A stretch of DNA of 64,000 nucleotides, from contig NC_054873.1 in NCBI RefSeq assembly GCF_018320785.1, positions 28,176,196-28,240,195 on the forward strand, written 5' to 3'. Position numbers and translations under genes: made by a program. The DNA comes from Cheilinus undulatus. Taxonomy: Eukaryota; Chordata; Actinopteri; Labriformes; Labridae. Shown piece after piece: positions 45,601-59,293 of the stretch; within the stretch, counting starts at the first letter, position 1, and every line of letters begins with the position of its first letter. The notes beneath the pieces were generated by a model. It worked only from the letters and a program-made list of their open reading frames with translations. It did no database searches and was not told the DNA's origin.

Positions 45601-48600
45601 CCCCCTGCAGGAAAACACGCACACACAAACACTGGTAGCTAATAACAGTCTGGGTGCTGAAAGGTTTCCCTCCTTCCTTTCCTCACAGAGGAGGTATTCA
45701 GCCCCCCCCCCCAATGTCTGTCTGGTCAGTCCGAGCCTCAGCGTGAGTCAGTAAAGTCTGTTCATCTCCGTTTGAAAGGCCAGGTATTGTTTCACCAGCC
45801 AGGATCCTCTTACAATGCACAACAAAGAGAGGCCACCATACCCTCCTCACACACACAAAGACAAACACGCTCACACGTGCATGGCAACAGACAGAGCTAG
45901 GTCCTGAGAGCACCAGCCACATTTTTCCCAGGCGTCTGCCAAAGAAGCTTCAAGGGGAATCAAGTCCTTTTTAGATTTTCAGAGGAGCAGATGCAGTGCC
46001 TCTCTTTATGGTGAAGGAGTTTTCTGCTTTTTTATGACAGAATTGTTCTGTGCCTGTGTACTTCTGAAGTGAATTTGTTGGACTCAGCAGTGTTTGTCCT
46101 CTCTTGCTGCTGTCTGGGGTTCATCTCCTCAGGTAGGACAGAGCTAAAGATAAATGAATGACTGTTCTTTTATTGCTGTGTTTCCTGATAACTCGTAAAA
46201 TAAATGATTATTGTCAATAATGATTTTATATATGCCTTAATGAAAAAGTCAAGCATTTTTTCAGCTGTGTTATAAATAAGAGATACATCACTCATAGTAA
46301 TGGTGTGTTTAATTAATGGACAAAACTGAAATTGTCAGGATGAACTGCATGTATGATAATTTAAATAGCTGGACTTTATCCTGTTGACTCCTTTGTAAAA
46401 TCTTGAGGTGAAGTTGGGGCAAGCAGAAGTGTTAATGCAGCAGGTATTGTTAAGGAAAATTCACTGCAAGCAAAATGAAGATGTGATGACTTTTATATCG
46501 CACAACCTGCTTCATCATGATCAAAAAGCAAATTTCCTGCTCACTGGGACTTGATACCATGATTTGTTTTATGCAGCAGTGATTTTAAGATGAATACTGT
46601 CGCTTACAGTATAAGTGATGAACTCTGTTGCTTTTCCTGCCATCTTGAATCCCCCTCTCCCATCCAAAAGGAAACACTTAAAGGGGTATTTTGGTATTTT
46701 TTAAGTCAGGTTTCATAAGGTACTTGGCAATAGTAGTGACATCATGCATGTGTTGCCTCTTTAAGGAGAGCATGCTGAGGGCACCGGCAAGGGTGCTAAG
46801 CTATACAGCGCCATAGATGGGTACAGTTGCTTTGCATAATGTAAAACATTTAAGGTTGAAGGGCCAAAAAAAAAACAATGTTTGCTCAAATGTGTGGGAC
46901 TTCCATAAATTTTGGGGTGTTTCACATCCCTCCCAGAAAGCCTCCGTATACAGAGCTATGTCACAGTGCAACTTTCGGCTATGTTGCCTTAGCGTATTGT
47001 CATATCCTGCTGGGCCTCCCACAGAAGCTGCAGGGCCCCCAATTAAAGGGCCCTCCTAGGATGTGGGTCAACCATGTTAATGCTAGCCCCCTGGCGAACA
47101 TTCACCCAGGTTGGGCTCTAAAGTAGAACAAAGGTTAAATTTATTGTTGAGGTTATTTGCACATTCTTTTCTTCTCCTTTATTTTCCAACGTTTAAAGGA
47201 CCTGGCTTGGCTGAATGGAGTCCAGTATTATTGGCTAGACTATGATGTTAATGTTTATAAAATAATAAGAGGTGGCAGGTGATCGCTGCTTCAATTTTTG
47301 ATGGACAATGTTTTTGCTAACCTTCACCCCATTTTGAAGGGCACCAGAAATCTTTCGCCTTCATGCTCTTTAATGGGCAGTCACTGAACTTGTTAAAGCA
47401 GCTGAAACATCTGTGGATCTGTATAGCCTTGCTGGTTCACCCAGCACGCTCCCCCTAACCCCCAAGACCCTGAATGTACAGTACATATATGGACATTACA
47501 TTTTTGCTTTAACAATAAATCTCTGATCTTACAATATTTGGGATAACTGTTCAGATTATCCACTGAAGTTTAAGCAACTTGCTTGCATGTTGGGATAATT
47601 TGCTATGGATGCTTATGAATTTTTAATAGAAATTGTAGGCGTTTTGTTTTGGATATTTTGAGGAATTTGTTAGGATTCCCGAGTATTTTCAAGGAAATTT
47701 TGGGTATATGTGTATTTTGGAGACAGCAAAAGAAAAGTCCTTCCATGATGAGTAACGTCATACTTATTTAAAGTTTACTTTTGACCAGTTCTGTGCTGCA
47801 CGTGCAACAGGTGTGTGATGTATATAGATCCTCTCTTGCGGGTATTTTTTCAATTTGCGATGTCGTTGATGCCATAAAAAAATGCTCTGACATTGCTTGC
47901 ACCTTTTGCTTCTGTAGTCTTCTTTGACCTGTTGTAAACAACAAACTGCAAAAGACTTTCATCAAGTGGCCAATGACCAACTTAACCCCTTTGGTTGTTG
48001 TTGTAAAGTCTTTATTTTTTTGCAAGTTTATCCATTTTTTAACACACATTTGTGTGCCAAATAAACTAAACCATCCATTCATGGGACTTATTTCTGTGGG
48101 ATTTGGCTTTTGCTGTGGTGAGGTACTGCAGGTACAGCTGATATATTTAAGGGGGCTGATCTGGAACAGTAAAGTGTGGTTTTATGATTACAGAGAAATA
48201 ACATCAATACATGGAGCATCCCCACCTGGGACAAACCAGTGTCATTTGAAAATACGGGACATCCTGGCTTATATGGAACAGTTGGCAACCTTATTTTAAA
48301 TTGACCTATCTCACTCACTTCTTATGCTAGCAAATGATCTATATAACAGTGACTTTTAGTCCTTTAGGTATCATTGATCTGTACAGGAGGATTTCCTGCT
48401 CTTAAAGAAAGCTCTGACATCCAATTTAATATAAATAAGTAGGCTCACAGCTTTTGTTAAGGTCCATAAAACAGCCTGTTTTGATCCCAAAGGGCCAGGT
48501 GGAGCTTACAGATTAGCTCTTTATCAGTCCCTATAAACAGACAACAGAATAGCATACAAATTTAGTCTCTTCCCTTCAACTTGAAGTCTCAGGTTTCATG

Positions 48601-51600
48601 TCAGATGTTGAACAATAAGCTCTGCAGGAAAAAGAGAATCTTGTTCTGACAACCTTTAACGCTTATCTGAGATGCATGCACTAAAGCCCTGAAAAATTCT
48701 CTGTTGCCCCCAGAGGCTTTAGCATCTTGAGATGACAGTGAATAGGCTCTGAGATTGAAGCATCCCAGAGAGCATCAGAAATATCAAGGACTGAAAATGC
48801 ACATAACAGTGCCAAGAGAGTCAGGGGAAGTGTTTATTTTACTGCAATTTGCAGTGTTCAAGTCACTTCAATACTGGAAGCAGTCAAATAATAAAATATC
48901 ACCTGGTATAAAAATGTAGAAGAAAGCATACAGTTGTCGAAAAATACTGCAGTTTCTATGTGGATGTGTCAAATGAAGATGCTCAGATCTAAATGAGGAC
49001 CAACGTGCATTTTGTTCAATTCAGCCTTAGGAGGAAGATCAAAATAGGAGGAATTTAGTATTTTCTGTGACATCTTAGTTTCTCTGAGGACTTGAACTCT
49101 GAGCCTTATTTTATTAAAGAAACCTCTCCTGATCTATCTGAGTTTACCTTAAATCATTTAGGAGAACATTACAAAGTTCTTAATTCAAGAAAATCTTATA
49201 TCAATGATTCAACAAGCATTGCTGACATTAAAGAGTTTGTTTACTTGTCTTTTAAAGAGAGTGGGTCCTCTTTGCATCCTCTCCTGTTGACCTCGATGTA
49301 CTCTGCACCTCTTTTCTCCTTTCATGGCTGCCGCCCTCAGGGCTCCTCCTCAACCTTCTCAACTCCTCCATCTGTTTCAATTAGCCCGAGTGCAGGGTGG
49401 AGCACAGAGGTCGATCACACGCGCTCTGTGCTGCAGGTGCACCCACAGTTTGTACAGCACCGTGCTGACAAACACAAGTCACTCTGAGCCTGTTTAGGTG
49501 TTCACTGTAACGGCACAGGGAGCGGCACTTTAAAAGGAGCTTGTTGAGAATACAATCAGACCAACAGATACAAGAATACAACCTCAGGTATCACCTCTTA
49601 TCAAACCTCTCATACACATTTGCCCTCCATCTTGCATTTGTGCATCTGCTGTGTGCGTGTTTACCCTGATAAGAGCTTGATAAAAACTCCATAATGGTGA
49701 GCAAGCAAACATTGTCTCATAATGCAGTGTGCATCTGTTTGGTCTCTGTATTTTGCTAATACACTATGTATCCGAACAAAACATTTAATCTGGTGTATTT
49801 GTATCTCCTGCAATAATGAGGACATCTGCTATGTAGGCCTTTTCTGTCAGACTTTGAACAAATTAAGTGCATTTATGAGGAGGGAGGGTGCTGCAGAGTA
49901 TCCTGAACCACAGCAGTGCTACATTTAAACAGCTGAGGACATGGAGCATCTGCTGCTGTCAGGATTGGCCTTAAATGTTGTCTCAGATTAAGAAGAGAAG
50001 AATCCAGGTCAAAGTAGTTGAAGATATCTGTTCATAACACCCATGTACGCTTACATTGCTTTACAAAGACTAGAAATAACACATTAGATGTTGTTATTCC
50101 TGTTTATTTATGGTGAAGATGTCATACTTGCTGTCTTTGCTACTCCATATATGACACAGTGAAGAGAAAAAATATAATGGATGATCAACCTCCTTTTTTC
50201 TTTATTAAGCTCTGGTGTAAATTATTTTACAGTTCAAATTGCTTGACTTGAACTCAGAAACAATCCTTAAATTGGACAAACTGGCTCCAAAACAGTCCTC
50301 TAATCCATTAGGACACCTGCAGATTTAAATCTACACCAAAACAACACATTTTGTGCTTTTTACTGTCTAGTTTTATGGTTTAAACCTGCATAACTGCTCC
50401 TCTTGGCCACTTGGGAGTATCCCCAAAAGCTGTAAAAATGCTAAGTATAAGCTCAAATGTTCAGTAAACCTTGTTGAACATCAGAGTTGGGGGATTTATA
50501 TCCCTGCAAGCAACAACATGGCACATATTTCATCTATTGAAATCAGCTCCGATTGACTCTAATATGTCAGTTTACACCAAAACAATATCAAAAGGCATTG
50601 CATTGTTTTTATTTCAGGCCCTTTGTTTACAGGCAGGGGAAATTTTAGCCTTCTACAGGCAGGTTGGCCATAGGGAGGGGACGTATCTCTTTTTCACTGT
50701 CAGGGAAAATACTATGACAGTCATGGTGAAACCCTTTTTTGTGCCTTTCTTGCTTTCAAAGACTTTATGTCTTGAGAGTTCAGTTATGTCCGATCTCGAG
50801 GTGGCTTGGAGGCTTTTTAAGCTTTCAGTCCGTGCAAGTTCAGAGGAGTTTTAACATAAATAATTCATACATGGTCTTTTGAACAGTAGAAATAGGCATC
50901 ACTTTCATAAATTTGTCAAACTTAGGGCCAATTTTAACTCTGAAGGTCTTTCTAATTGTGCATACAGGTCCAGATGTCTGTGTGACTGAGTCATTTCAGG
51001 CCTGAATCCATCCCTCTGTTCTCAGCAAAAAGCTCCCAGGCTGCTGGCAATGTGGTCACGAAGGTGATCAAAAGCCTTTAGATCTGTACATCTGTGCGCC
51101 CTGCAAATACTGCAAGTGTTGCTACCAACAAAGGGCTCTCTTTGACCCACATGCCCCACCGTTGAAATAAAACAGAGGACCTTTGCATTTGTGACTGGGC
51201 TGACCAACGAAAGTCAGGTCAGCAAACGCTATCGAGGCCCTGGAGGGATGAGTGATAGAGGATGTGATAGTGCAGCACAGAGGCAGATGCTCCTTTGACT
51301 CCCTGTCAGACGCAGGGAGAGATGCTAATGACGTCCTCCCTAAAGCACTGAGGGGATATAGAGAAAGAAACACTAATGATTCTCTATCTCTCTCTGGTCA
51401 CTAGCAGGCACGCAGAAAGCTTGTTAAATCTTGCAGCAGACTAACAAGATGTTATTCAGAATGTTTGGAGGCAGCACACAGAAAACGTCCAGCAATTATC
51501 AGCATATGTGCAATTAACAGGGCCTGTGATGAAGACTTTAAAGGTTTTACAGGGGCCTCCAGTGTGAGTGTTGTATTTTTTAACACCTGGTAAAGGCCTG

Positions 51601-51786
51601 ATTCTGTATGTTTCAAACAACATCTTGGCGTCATTGTTCAGCAGTCTGTGAAATATGCTTAATTGCTTTTAGCAGATAATAGGATGAGAACATCAATACC
51701 ACTGCAACCCTGAGTCCACAACGCATGCCTGAGTAGCATGAGCAAATCCTGATTCTCTTGCTAATTTCAACATTATTTTTGCTTTT
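42601..51786. other. Non-coding stretch, no gene recognised
   Basis: This is about 9 kb of unique-looking, AT-rich sequence. Donor-like sites occur after AGCAGCGAG at 44681 and after CATCTCCTCAG at 46133, the latter with an acceptor-like atgacag at about 46041. A possible TTAA-flanked repeat start (AAGGGGTATTTTGG) lies at 46680. None of these yields a recognisable product. Confidence 0.55.
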
Positions 51787-52200
51787 ACAATGCCAGTAAA
51801 AAGTATTCACCCCCTTGGCTTTTATTGATCTGATAAAGAATTTAGGACTGGACTGGAAAAGGGCTGTTCACACCCAATCCCCATCAGCCACCTGACAACC
51901 TGACAGAGCTTGAGCAGTTTTACAAAGAAGATCCCAGATGTGCAAGCCTGATTGAGACTAATCTGCACAGACTCATACTGTGATTGCAGCCAAAGGTGCA
52001 TCTACTAAATACTGATTTGAAGGTGGTGAATATTAATTTTAATTGACTTTGCCTTGCAGAAATCCTTTTTCACTTGGACATTAAATGGGTTTTGTAATTT
52101 CTTTGTCAAAACAGCCAAATTATATTGACCATGATTGATTTATAAAATCAATAAAAGGGTAAAATATCCAAGGGGGTGAATACTTTTATTGACACTTTAT
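51787..52200 (+). mobile_element. Internally deleted Tc1-like element (MITE-like)
   Basis: Both ends carry AAAAGTATTCACCCCCTTGG inverted repeats (left at 51797-51818; right seen as GGGGGTGAATACTTTT). The inside is only the last part of the same family as the 546-2048 element, e.g. CAAAGGTGCATCTACTAAAT and TTGACCATGATTGATT. The transposase is nearly all missing. Confidence 0.85.
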
Positions 52201-53616
52201 ATGATAGCTGAAGAGACATGAAATAAAAGGAAGCTAGATAGTAAGGAACACGTGTCAAAGGGCTGAGATCTGGTATCGAGCTGCTATCAATGCTCCAAGG
52301 ATTAAAGCTTTGCACATGTGGTGGGGCTCTACATGAGCTAAACTGGCACCGTAAATGTTTGTTTGTTTGTTTTTGCCAGGCATACTAACAGGTTTGATTA
52401 GACAGAGTGGTATGGCTCAGTAGCATCTCTCATACACAACAAGAGAAAGGAGCTTCCTGAAAGCTTTGTGCTGCTCTGTGCAAGACAATGAAAATGTTAT
52501 GTGCCAGTCATATTGAAATAAAACCAGCAATTTTTAACCTGTCACCACTGTTTCAGTGTGTGTATCTGTAGACTGTTTTTGCAGCTAAAACACAGTCTGT
52601 GTAAACACTAAGATTATGCAGTCTGGCCTGCACTGTGTCCCAGCCAGATATATTTGGAGGATGTATAAGAAGCTATAAGCAGGAAGAAGTTAGCTTATCT
52701 TAGCATTAATAAAAAGAAATAGGAGTAAAAAGTTGGCCAGGTTCTGGCTTTAAGTAATATTATCCAGGTACTATAACCTTAAAAGTTTGTCGGCTGATAT
52801 GTTGTTGTTCAATACAACAATTAAAGTGTAAAAATAGCAAATTAATGTAGGGGAGTATGTATTTCTTGAATCTTTCTCAAGAAATTCCTTCCTCAAGGGG
52901 GCTCACTGTAGGCCAGGTTATCAGCACAATTACTTCTTGTGCATACATCATCATGTCGTAAAACCACCCTCATTGCAATGTTTACATGAGCACAATGGAG
53001 AACAAAACAGAAAACCTGACTTCAACTTTATGACTGTGTGGCTTCTTTTGGGTTGTTTGGGGCAGATACGACCCTCTAAGACTTCTGGATTTCTCAATTA
53101 TGCAAGGCACCACAACTGTATGTCACTTCAGTGTCACATACCTATGCTTGTGCTCGTCCATTAGCAACCTTATCATGTCAAGCCCACCTCCTCCATCTGT
53201 GCCATTGCCAGGGAAGTGTTATGTGCCAGAGAATGTACAGCGCACTCACACAAGACAAACAAAGTGGACTTTGGGGATCAGACGTGCTTGGGCATGACAT
53301 GGATATCCTTGCATGAACGATCCTGGATTTCAGTTTGAGTTTTAGGGTACAGACATGAGTCATTTATGTCTTAAATTGTTCCTTTAAAGTTCAATCTTTC
53401 AGAAGAGCATGCTGCAGTGTGCTCACTGTTGTGTAGCTCTGCATTAAAACAAAGAGGATATCTTTCCAAATTGTGTTGCCTCTAAAACCAATATCTGTCA
53501 TCGTTAATGGTGGAGAGCAGAATAATTGGCTATATTAAAGTCTCTTCCTCTGAGAATCCCTCCATGATTAAGGAAATGATCATGCCCCGGTGATATGGTT
53601 ACTCAGAAACACGTGC

Positions 53617-53651
<35 letters not shown>

Positions 53652-53819
53652 GTATTTGCTCTAGAGAAACCCTAATCATCAGAGATTACAGTGTATAACA
53701 GAGAAATTATGAACAAAGCTGCTGCAGGTTTATAGCTGTTTTCAGAGGAACAGAAATCTTTTTGACTTATGTTTTATGTCCATCTGCATCCATGATAGTT
53801 TGTGTGGTTTGAACTACCT
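52201..53819. other. Non-coding stretch with AC microsatellite
   Basis: Unique sequence with a short GTTT run (52363-52374) and an AC run (53621-53648). No gene was recognised. Confidence 0.7.
53621..53648. repeat. AC dinucleotide microsatellite
   Basis: Fourteen AC units in an uninterrupted run. Confidence 0.97.
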
Positions 53820-54916
53820 ACACTGAAAAAAGTAAAACACTGGTTGAACTTAAAAAAAAAAAAATGAAGTAATCACACAAAACATTTTCGATTGAATCAA
53901 TTAAATTTTTTTTTAAATTAGGTAAATGTAAAGTTCATAGAAACTATGTTTAATGTTTTAGCAAACCTAATTATTTTAGATTGTCCTAAACTAAAAATGA
54001 AAATTTCCCTTAATCAACCGATATGAGTATTCCACTCATTTGAACTTAAAATGTTTAAGTTCATACAACCATTTTATAAAGGTTGTTGAAATGTCAATTT
54101 TTAGGTTGTTTCAATTAAGAAATAATAGTTGTTTTTGGGGGGTTGCAGGTGGTGGGGGGGCTTTAACCTATCCCAGCCAATTTAGAGTCACCAGTTAACC
54201 TAATGCGCATTTTTTTGGAGGTCGAAGTACCTTATGTGCACAGCAGGCTTAACGCAATAAAAATACATTGATCCAATGACAGAATTTAATTTGGTGTCCA
54301 GCTGCCAGTTTAAATCAAAAAATATAGGTTCAACCATTAAGATCAGGGGTTCTCGAAGTTTTGATCGCTGAGGGCCAATTTAGGAACCAAATATTGGACT
54401 GAGAGCTGCAGAAGGAAAAAAAAAGGAAAAAAACAGAAAAAAAAATCCCATTTGTAATCATTTTAATAACCAGGTTGCACCTCTACAGTTACATTTATTG
54501 GTCTGCATCCAGTAATGTGCAATAAACACATTTTAATTAATAGAAGAGGCTTAACCTGGCAAAACTTGAGCAAACCTTGAGAAACATTGTAATGCACACA
54601 AAATCCCTGGGGTTTTCTACTATTTACAGTCAAATTTGGGATATAACAGTCCTGTGTGCAGTCTATTTCAGAATATATGTAAAAACTTATTTAGAACAGT
54701 CAGTTTCAGTGTGCCTTGCTTCCTGTCTTAACAATTGTGGGCTGCCAGAAATGTTCCTTCGGGCCGCCATTGGCTCGCAGGCCGCACTTTGAGAACCTAT
54801 GATTAAGATAATTTAGAAGATTTAGATTTAATGAACAAATCAATAATTTTAGGCTGTTATAAAAATAAAAAAATTACATCAATCCAACAACAGCATTGCT
54901 GTAGTTTTTTCAGCGT
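53820..54916. mobile_element. TA-flanked element with CACTGAAAAAA inverted ends, host to an hAT insertion
   Basis: The left end CACTGAAAAAAGTA is the inverted counterpart of the right end TAGTTTTTTCAGCG, and TA lies outside both. The body has repeated GGTTGTT/AACCAT and TTGAACTTAAA words seen in fish nonautonomous elements. A degenerate block with CCAATTTAGAGTCACCAGTT (about 54170-54200) comes from another common fish repeat. An hAT-like element interrupts the right part. Confidence 0.55.
54344..54801. mobile_element. hAT-like nonautonomous element with perfect 8-bp target duplication
   Basis: The element begins CAGGGGTTCTCGAAGTTTTG and ends with GCACTTTGAGAACCTATG, imperfect inverted repeats of about 16 bp. 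ATTAAGAT stands immediately outside both ends (54336-54343 and 54802-54809); an 8-bp duplication is the hAT hallmark. At 458 bp it has no transposase. Confidence 0.9.
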
Positions 54917-56284
54917 AATTATTCTTGGTCAAAAAAGCCAGTATACCCAAAGATAAAGAAATAAAGAACGCTTACACTTCCGCAAACTTAGGGACTCATT
55001 AAAAAAACTTTAAAACCATCAAATATCTTCCCAGTTTTCCATTTATTCTTTGTTCAGAACCTATTGAAAACAGTTTAGTGTTCCCAAAGAAAAATGTACA
55101 CCTCTGTCTAAAGTGGTGTTCCTCTGTAGCTTGAGGCTGAATCTGAAGCTCTCCTTCATCCCTCTTTGGCAGAGCGAAGCCTATAAGGGGAGCTACTGCA
55201 AAGAATGATTGACTGTTTGTCTTTAACCCCCCATCTCGGATGAGACAAGCACTGTGGGGCCAGAGTCAGACTCATCTGTCACTTTCAGATCTCCTCCCAC
55301 TCTCTCCTACGTGCCATTCACTGCTGATGCCATTTCACAAACAGGGAGTTGGCAACAGCAAAAACCCACAAAACTGAGGTCAATGAACTAACGGGCAGCC
55401 TCTGTGGGAGGTTAAACATTGTGTGTGTGTCTGAAATTAGACAGTGACACTGAAAATCTCTCCAGCTAGCTCAGGTATAGTTGAAAACCAAACTTCCACC
55501 CTTGTGTAGGTCGTCGTGCTGCTTTGTCATTGCATCTTAAAATAAACCGTAAGTGAATTTTGATTGAAACATTGTCAGATAAAATGTATGGGGATTTCAA
55601 AACCAAGCTTGAGAACTGTATTTGAATAATTTTGATATTTATTGAAGCTTACCCTGTATTTAGAACTTTGTTGGCCATATTTATGTGAAAAAATCTGTCA
55701 ACCCATATTATTATGCAGTCATCCAGTCAGATTCTTACAAACTGTCATAGCCATCTGCTCCCATATATTTTGTCCTTATACATTGATATTGTCGTGAAAT
55801 GACATGCATTTGCGTGACTATTCTGACAAATTTTCTACTAACTGTACAGCCAATGCATTATCTGGAAATCCAAAGACAAGAACTTCTTTCTTTTTTTTTT
55901 TTTTTTAATTTTTTAGAAGAACCAAGCACACAGCTCGTTCTTCACACTGAAAGGACGGAACTTCCCTCAGTTTCTTTTGGTTTTGCTCTGAGGCTTAAAC
56001 ATGTTTTGTGAGCCCCTCTGTCTCCTCTGCCTCCAGCCTTTAGCCCTGCCACTACATTGGGTAAGAGAGATAGCCCCACCCACTCATAGACAGATTAACT
56101 TTGATTTCTGTGGCCTTAAAAAGAAAAACAAATAACAACTGAATCAGCAATGAGTCATATCATCACTTGAAATTGGATGCAGAATATTTTCGTTGAGATT
56201 TTTCTCAGCACTTTGTCTGTCACACTCTAAGGATACTCTCACGTTCCACCCGGTTGCCCATGTTCCCTACCAAAACCCACACTG
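54917..56284. other. Non-coding stretch, nothing recognised
   Basis: Unique AT-rich sequence with a T-run at about 55890. No gene or repeat family was identified. Confidence 0.65.
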
Positions 56285-56970
56285 CTCCACCTGGAGTTTG
56301 TAAAACTCCACGTGAAAACCAAGTGAGCTTTCATGTGTTTTGCACTGAGGCTTGCCACTCCTCCATCAGCCCAGATCAGTGAAAGGCTGCAGTGATGGTT
56401 GCCTGTCTGGATCTTTCCCATCTCCACACAGGATCTCTGGGGCTCATCATCAGGTTTTTGGTCACCTCTCTTACTAAGGCCCTTCTCCCCCCAGTTGTTA
56501 AGTTTAGCCGGTCAACCACCCCTGGAAGGGTCCTGGTGGTGACAAAAATCTTCCATAAGAGAATTATGGAGGCCACTGTGCTCTTGGGAGCTTTCAGTGC
56601 AACAGAATTTTTTCCAGCCTTCCCCTGATCTGTGCCTGTCAACAATCCTGTCTCTGAGCTCTGCAGGCAGTTCCTTTGACCTTATGGCTTGGGTTTTGCT
56701 CTGATACCATTGCCAGCTGTGTGGCCCTCTGTAGAAGTGTGTGCCTTTCCAAATTATGTCCAACCAATTTATTTGACCAAAGATAGACTCCAATCAAGTT
56801 GTAGAAACGTCTCAAAAGAAATAGATTGTTTTCACTTTGTCTTTATGGGGTAGTTAGTACAGAGTCGTGAGAATAAAAATGTTTTTTTTTTTTTTACTAT
56901 TGCATCAGGCTACAACATAACTAAACTGACAAAAAGTTAAAGGGGCCTGAATACTTTCTGAATGCACTGT
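56285..56970 (-). mobile_element. Tc1-like transposon, 5' part, inverted
   Basis: Read on the minus strand it starts at the terminus AGTGCATTCAGAAAGTATTC and runs into transposase N-terminal DNA. Pieces such as LKAPKSTVASIILLWK, RRALVREVTKNLMMSP and PVWRWERSRQATI are the paired helix-turn-helix region of Tc1 transposases. Stops and a frameshift break it, and the catalytic 3' half is absent. It is the same family as the 7655-8195 fragment. Confidence 0.85.
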
Positions 56971-58392
56971 ATGTCATCACATCATACTTTTTAACCTTTA
57001 TGATGTTACAGTGACTACATTACCACAAGGCACAGTCTGATGCAGCTGCCTATGTTCAGCCTAGGCCTGACTCAAATTACAGTGTTTCAGACATTGAGTA
57101 TACCATCTATGTCATCTAAACACTGCCATCATAATTTTAGAGGACCTATGTAACTCTCTAACACAGCACACACAGCTGTGCTTTACACTAGTGGGCTACA
57201 TCTGTGCTTCAAAGTGTTGTTAATGTAGCAAAGCTTCAGTCCACATCCACTGAGGATATTAAGTGTGTTAAATAAAAGGTGTGAGCTGTACCAAAAATAG
57301 TGTAATTATTATGAATATTCTCATACAAAGTAGGTTAGATATTTACCCACAAACACTACTTAAGGACTGGGGAACCTCATCCAAAGAAGTGCTGTGAAAG
57401 ATGAGTTCCAGAGATGAATTTTTATCACAGCTGTGAAATTTGATCAAACATACAAAATTCAGTATGGGAACTGGTGTTAGCATGCTTTTTGTGTCTGAAT
57501 ACAATTCACATAACTGACCCCTGGGAGACTTCAACGTCAAAATACATGCATGTATTTGCAGACATTTAAGTTGACATTTAGCCACTTACTCAACAGATGA
57601 AATCTGATGAGGGTAATTTTTCTCCAGCATGACATGATCTTCTCTATCATCACACAAGCTCACAGGGTTTAGAGTTCACTGGTTTGATTAGGTAATTAGA
57701 ATAACATCATGCAGAGTAAAGAGGGGGCAGATTATTGAAACAGCAGGCTTTCAATGAAATGGTGTCTTAAAATACATTTACATTATCTGTGTAGTGTCAT
57801 GAATATGAGCATCAGCGATGGATTCATGTATTCAGGATTCTGCATTGAATCAGACTGGCAAATTAAATGTATCAGTCTCAATATTTACTGTATCAAAAGT
57901 ACAATTCTAACTATATAGTAGGATAGTGCCTCCCAGTGTCATAAATCTATGTATTTTAGCATTTTCTTATGTTTTTCACTGTAAATATAAACTCAATCAA
58001 TGCAGACTAAAAGTGAAGTCATTTATTTCCATTTAATGTTCTTTAATATAGAACCAGCAGAGATTAAACACCTGAATTACTATTACTATTACTACTATTA
58101 CTTTTTTATTGCCTAGCAATAATCTGTTATGGGTAATGAAGGCCTAGCACAGTTGTTAGTTTAATCTCAGCTGTTAACAAGTTTAAACTAGTTCACTTCA
58201 GTGCCAAATTTATAAAAAAAAAGTGAAGGAAGACCTTCAATGTCATTATTCTTTCCCATTTATTTTTTAAATTCATGGCATGTTTGGGAATCAATAGTAT
58301 GGATACCACTTCAGCTTAATGTATTATTATGGTGTGGTGTTGTCACCCATGTTATGTTCATTAAGTTGTTGGTTTATGTGTTCGTTTTTGCA

Positions 58393-58425
58393 GGGTCATG
58401 TCAGCACATTGACCCCTAAAGGTCA
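58393..58425. promoter_or_regulatory. Cluster of three AGGTCA-like half-sites
   Basis: GGGTCA (58393-58398), TGACCC (58410-58415) and AGGTCA (58420-58425) fall within 33 bp. The last two form an everted pair with a 4-bp spacer. This resembles a nuclear-receptor binding site, but no target gene is known, and half-sites occur often by chance. Confidence 0.3.
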
Positions 58426-59263
58426 AGTCAGAGCCCATCAGCGGTGTTGGGGATGTTTAGTATCTCTGCTCCCTGGTTCACCCCTCCTGCTGATCTAATC
58501 GTCACTGTAATGACAGAGCTGACTTTGCCTCTGGCTCTGCTGTCTCTCTCATTTTCACTGCCAGTTTGCCTCTTCATTGCTTTCTCTTACTTTATGTTTC
58601 TGCCCTCCATCCCTCCATCTTCAAGGATTTTTTGTAGATGTTTAACATTAGGGTGACCTCAAAAATTCACTCAACTGAAGCATGCTGTTACTTCATGTTC
58701 TATCATCTTTTTTTTTCTGATTAGGTTCATGAGTCTTTTCCTCCCCCTGCCTCCTCCTTTCCTTCATTTAATCTCCCTCTGGAAGATGACTGTATGAGTC
58801 TGTATGTGTTGGATGTAATGGCTCTTGTTGCTCCTGCTGATTGAGCTACTAATTCATTTACTTATTTACTGCTGGTTGATGAGAAGTTGCCTGCATCTTA
58901 TTGTGCGTGTGGATCAATATTAACAACACGTCTTAATAAAGTTATAGATTACTCTGAAATGTAACTCCTACTCAAATCAAGAAAGGATTGCATGTTGCAA
59001 TCAAATGTCTGTTATTGAACCACTCAAGGCTGTTGCCATGGCAAACACTCAAACTTTAATCAAACAAAATGTTCTAAATTAAAGGAACCCCAGCATAAAT
59101 AATGTTGTTTGGTGGAGGCGATTTCTATGTTTACATGTGCATAACTATAAAAAACAAATGAGTGTTTCCTCCCTTAAGGTTTAATGAAACCTCAGAGGAA
59201 GGAGATTTTGCCTTGAAAAACAAACAGCTCTATGAGTGCATGCAGTTGAAAAAAATAATGGTT

Positions 59264-59293
59264 TTGTTGTTGTTGTTGTTGTTGTTGTTGTTG
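59264..59293. repeat. (TTG)n trinucleotide microsatellite
   Basis: About ten TTG units in an uninterrupted run. Confidence 0.95.

Noticed and set aside
49071..49487. 139-codon plus-strand frame (NSEPYFIKETSPDLSEF)
   Set aside because: It begins after a stop without an ATG start, has no splice partner and no recognised domain.
58391..58500. Acceptor-like ttttgcag followed by a 34-codon frame
   Set aside because: The peptide resembles nothing known and no donor or partner exon was found.
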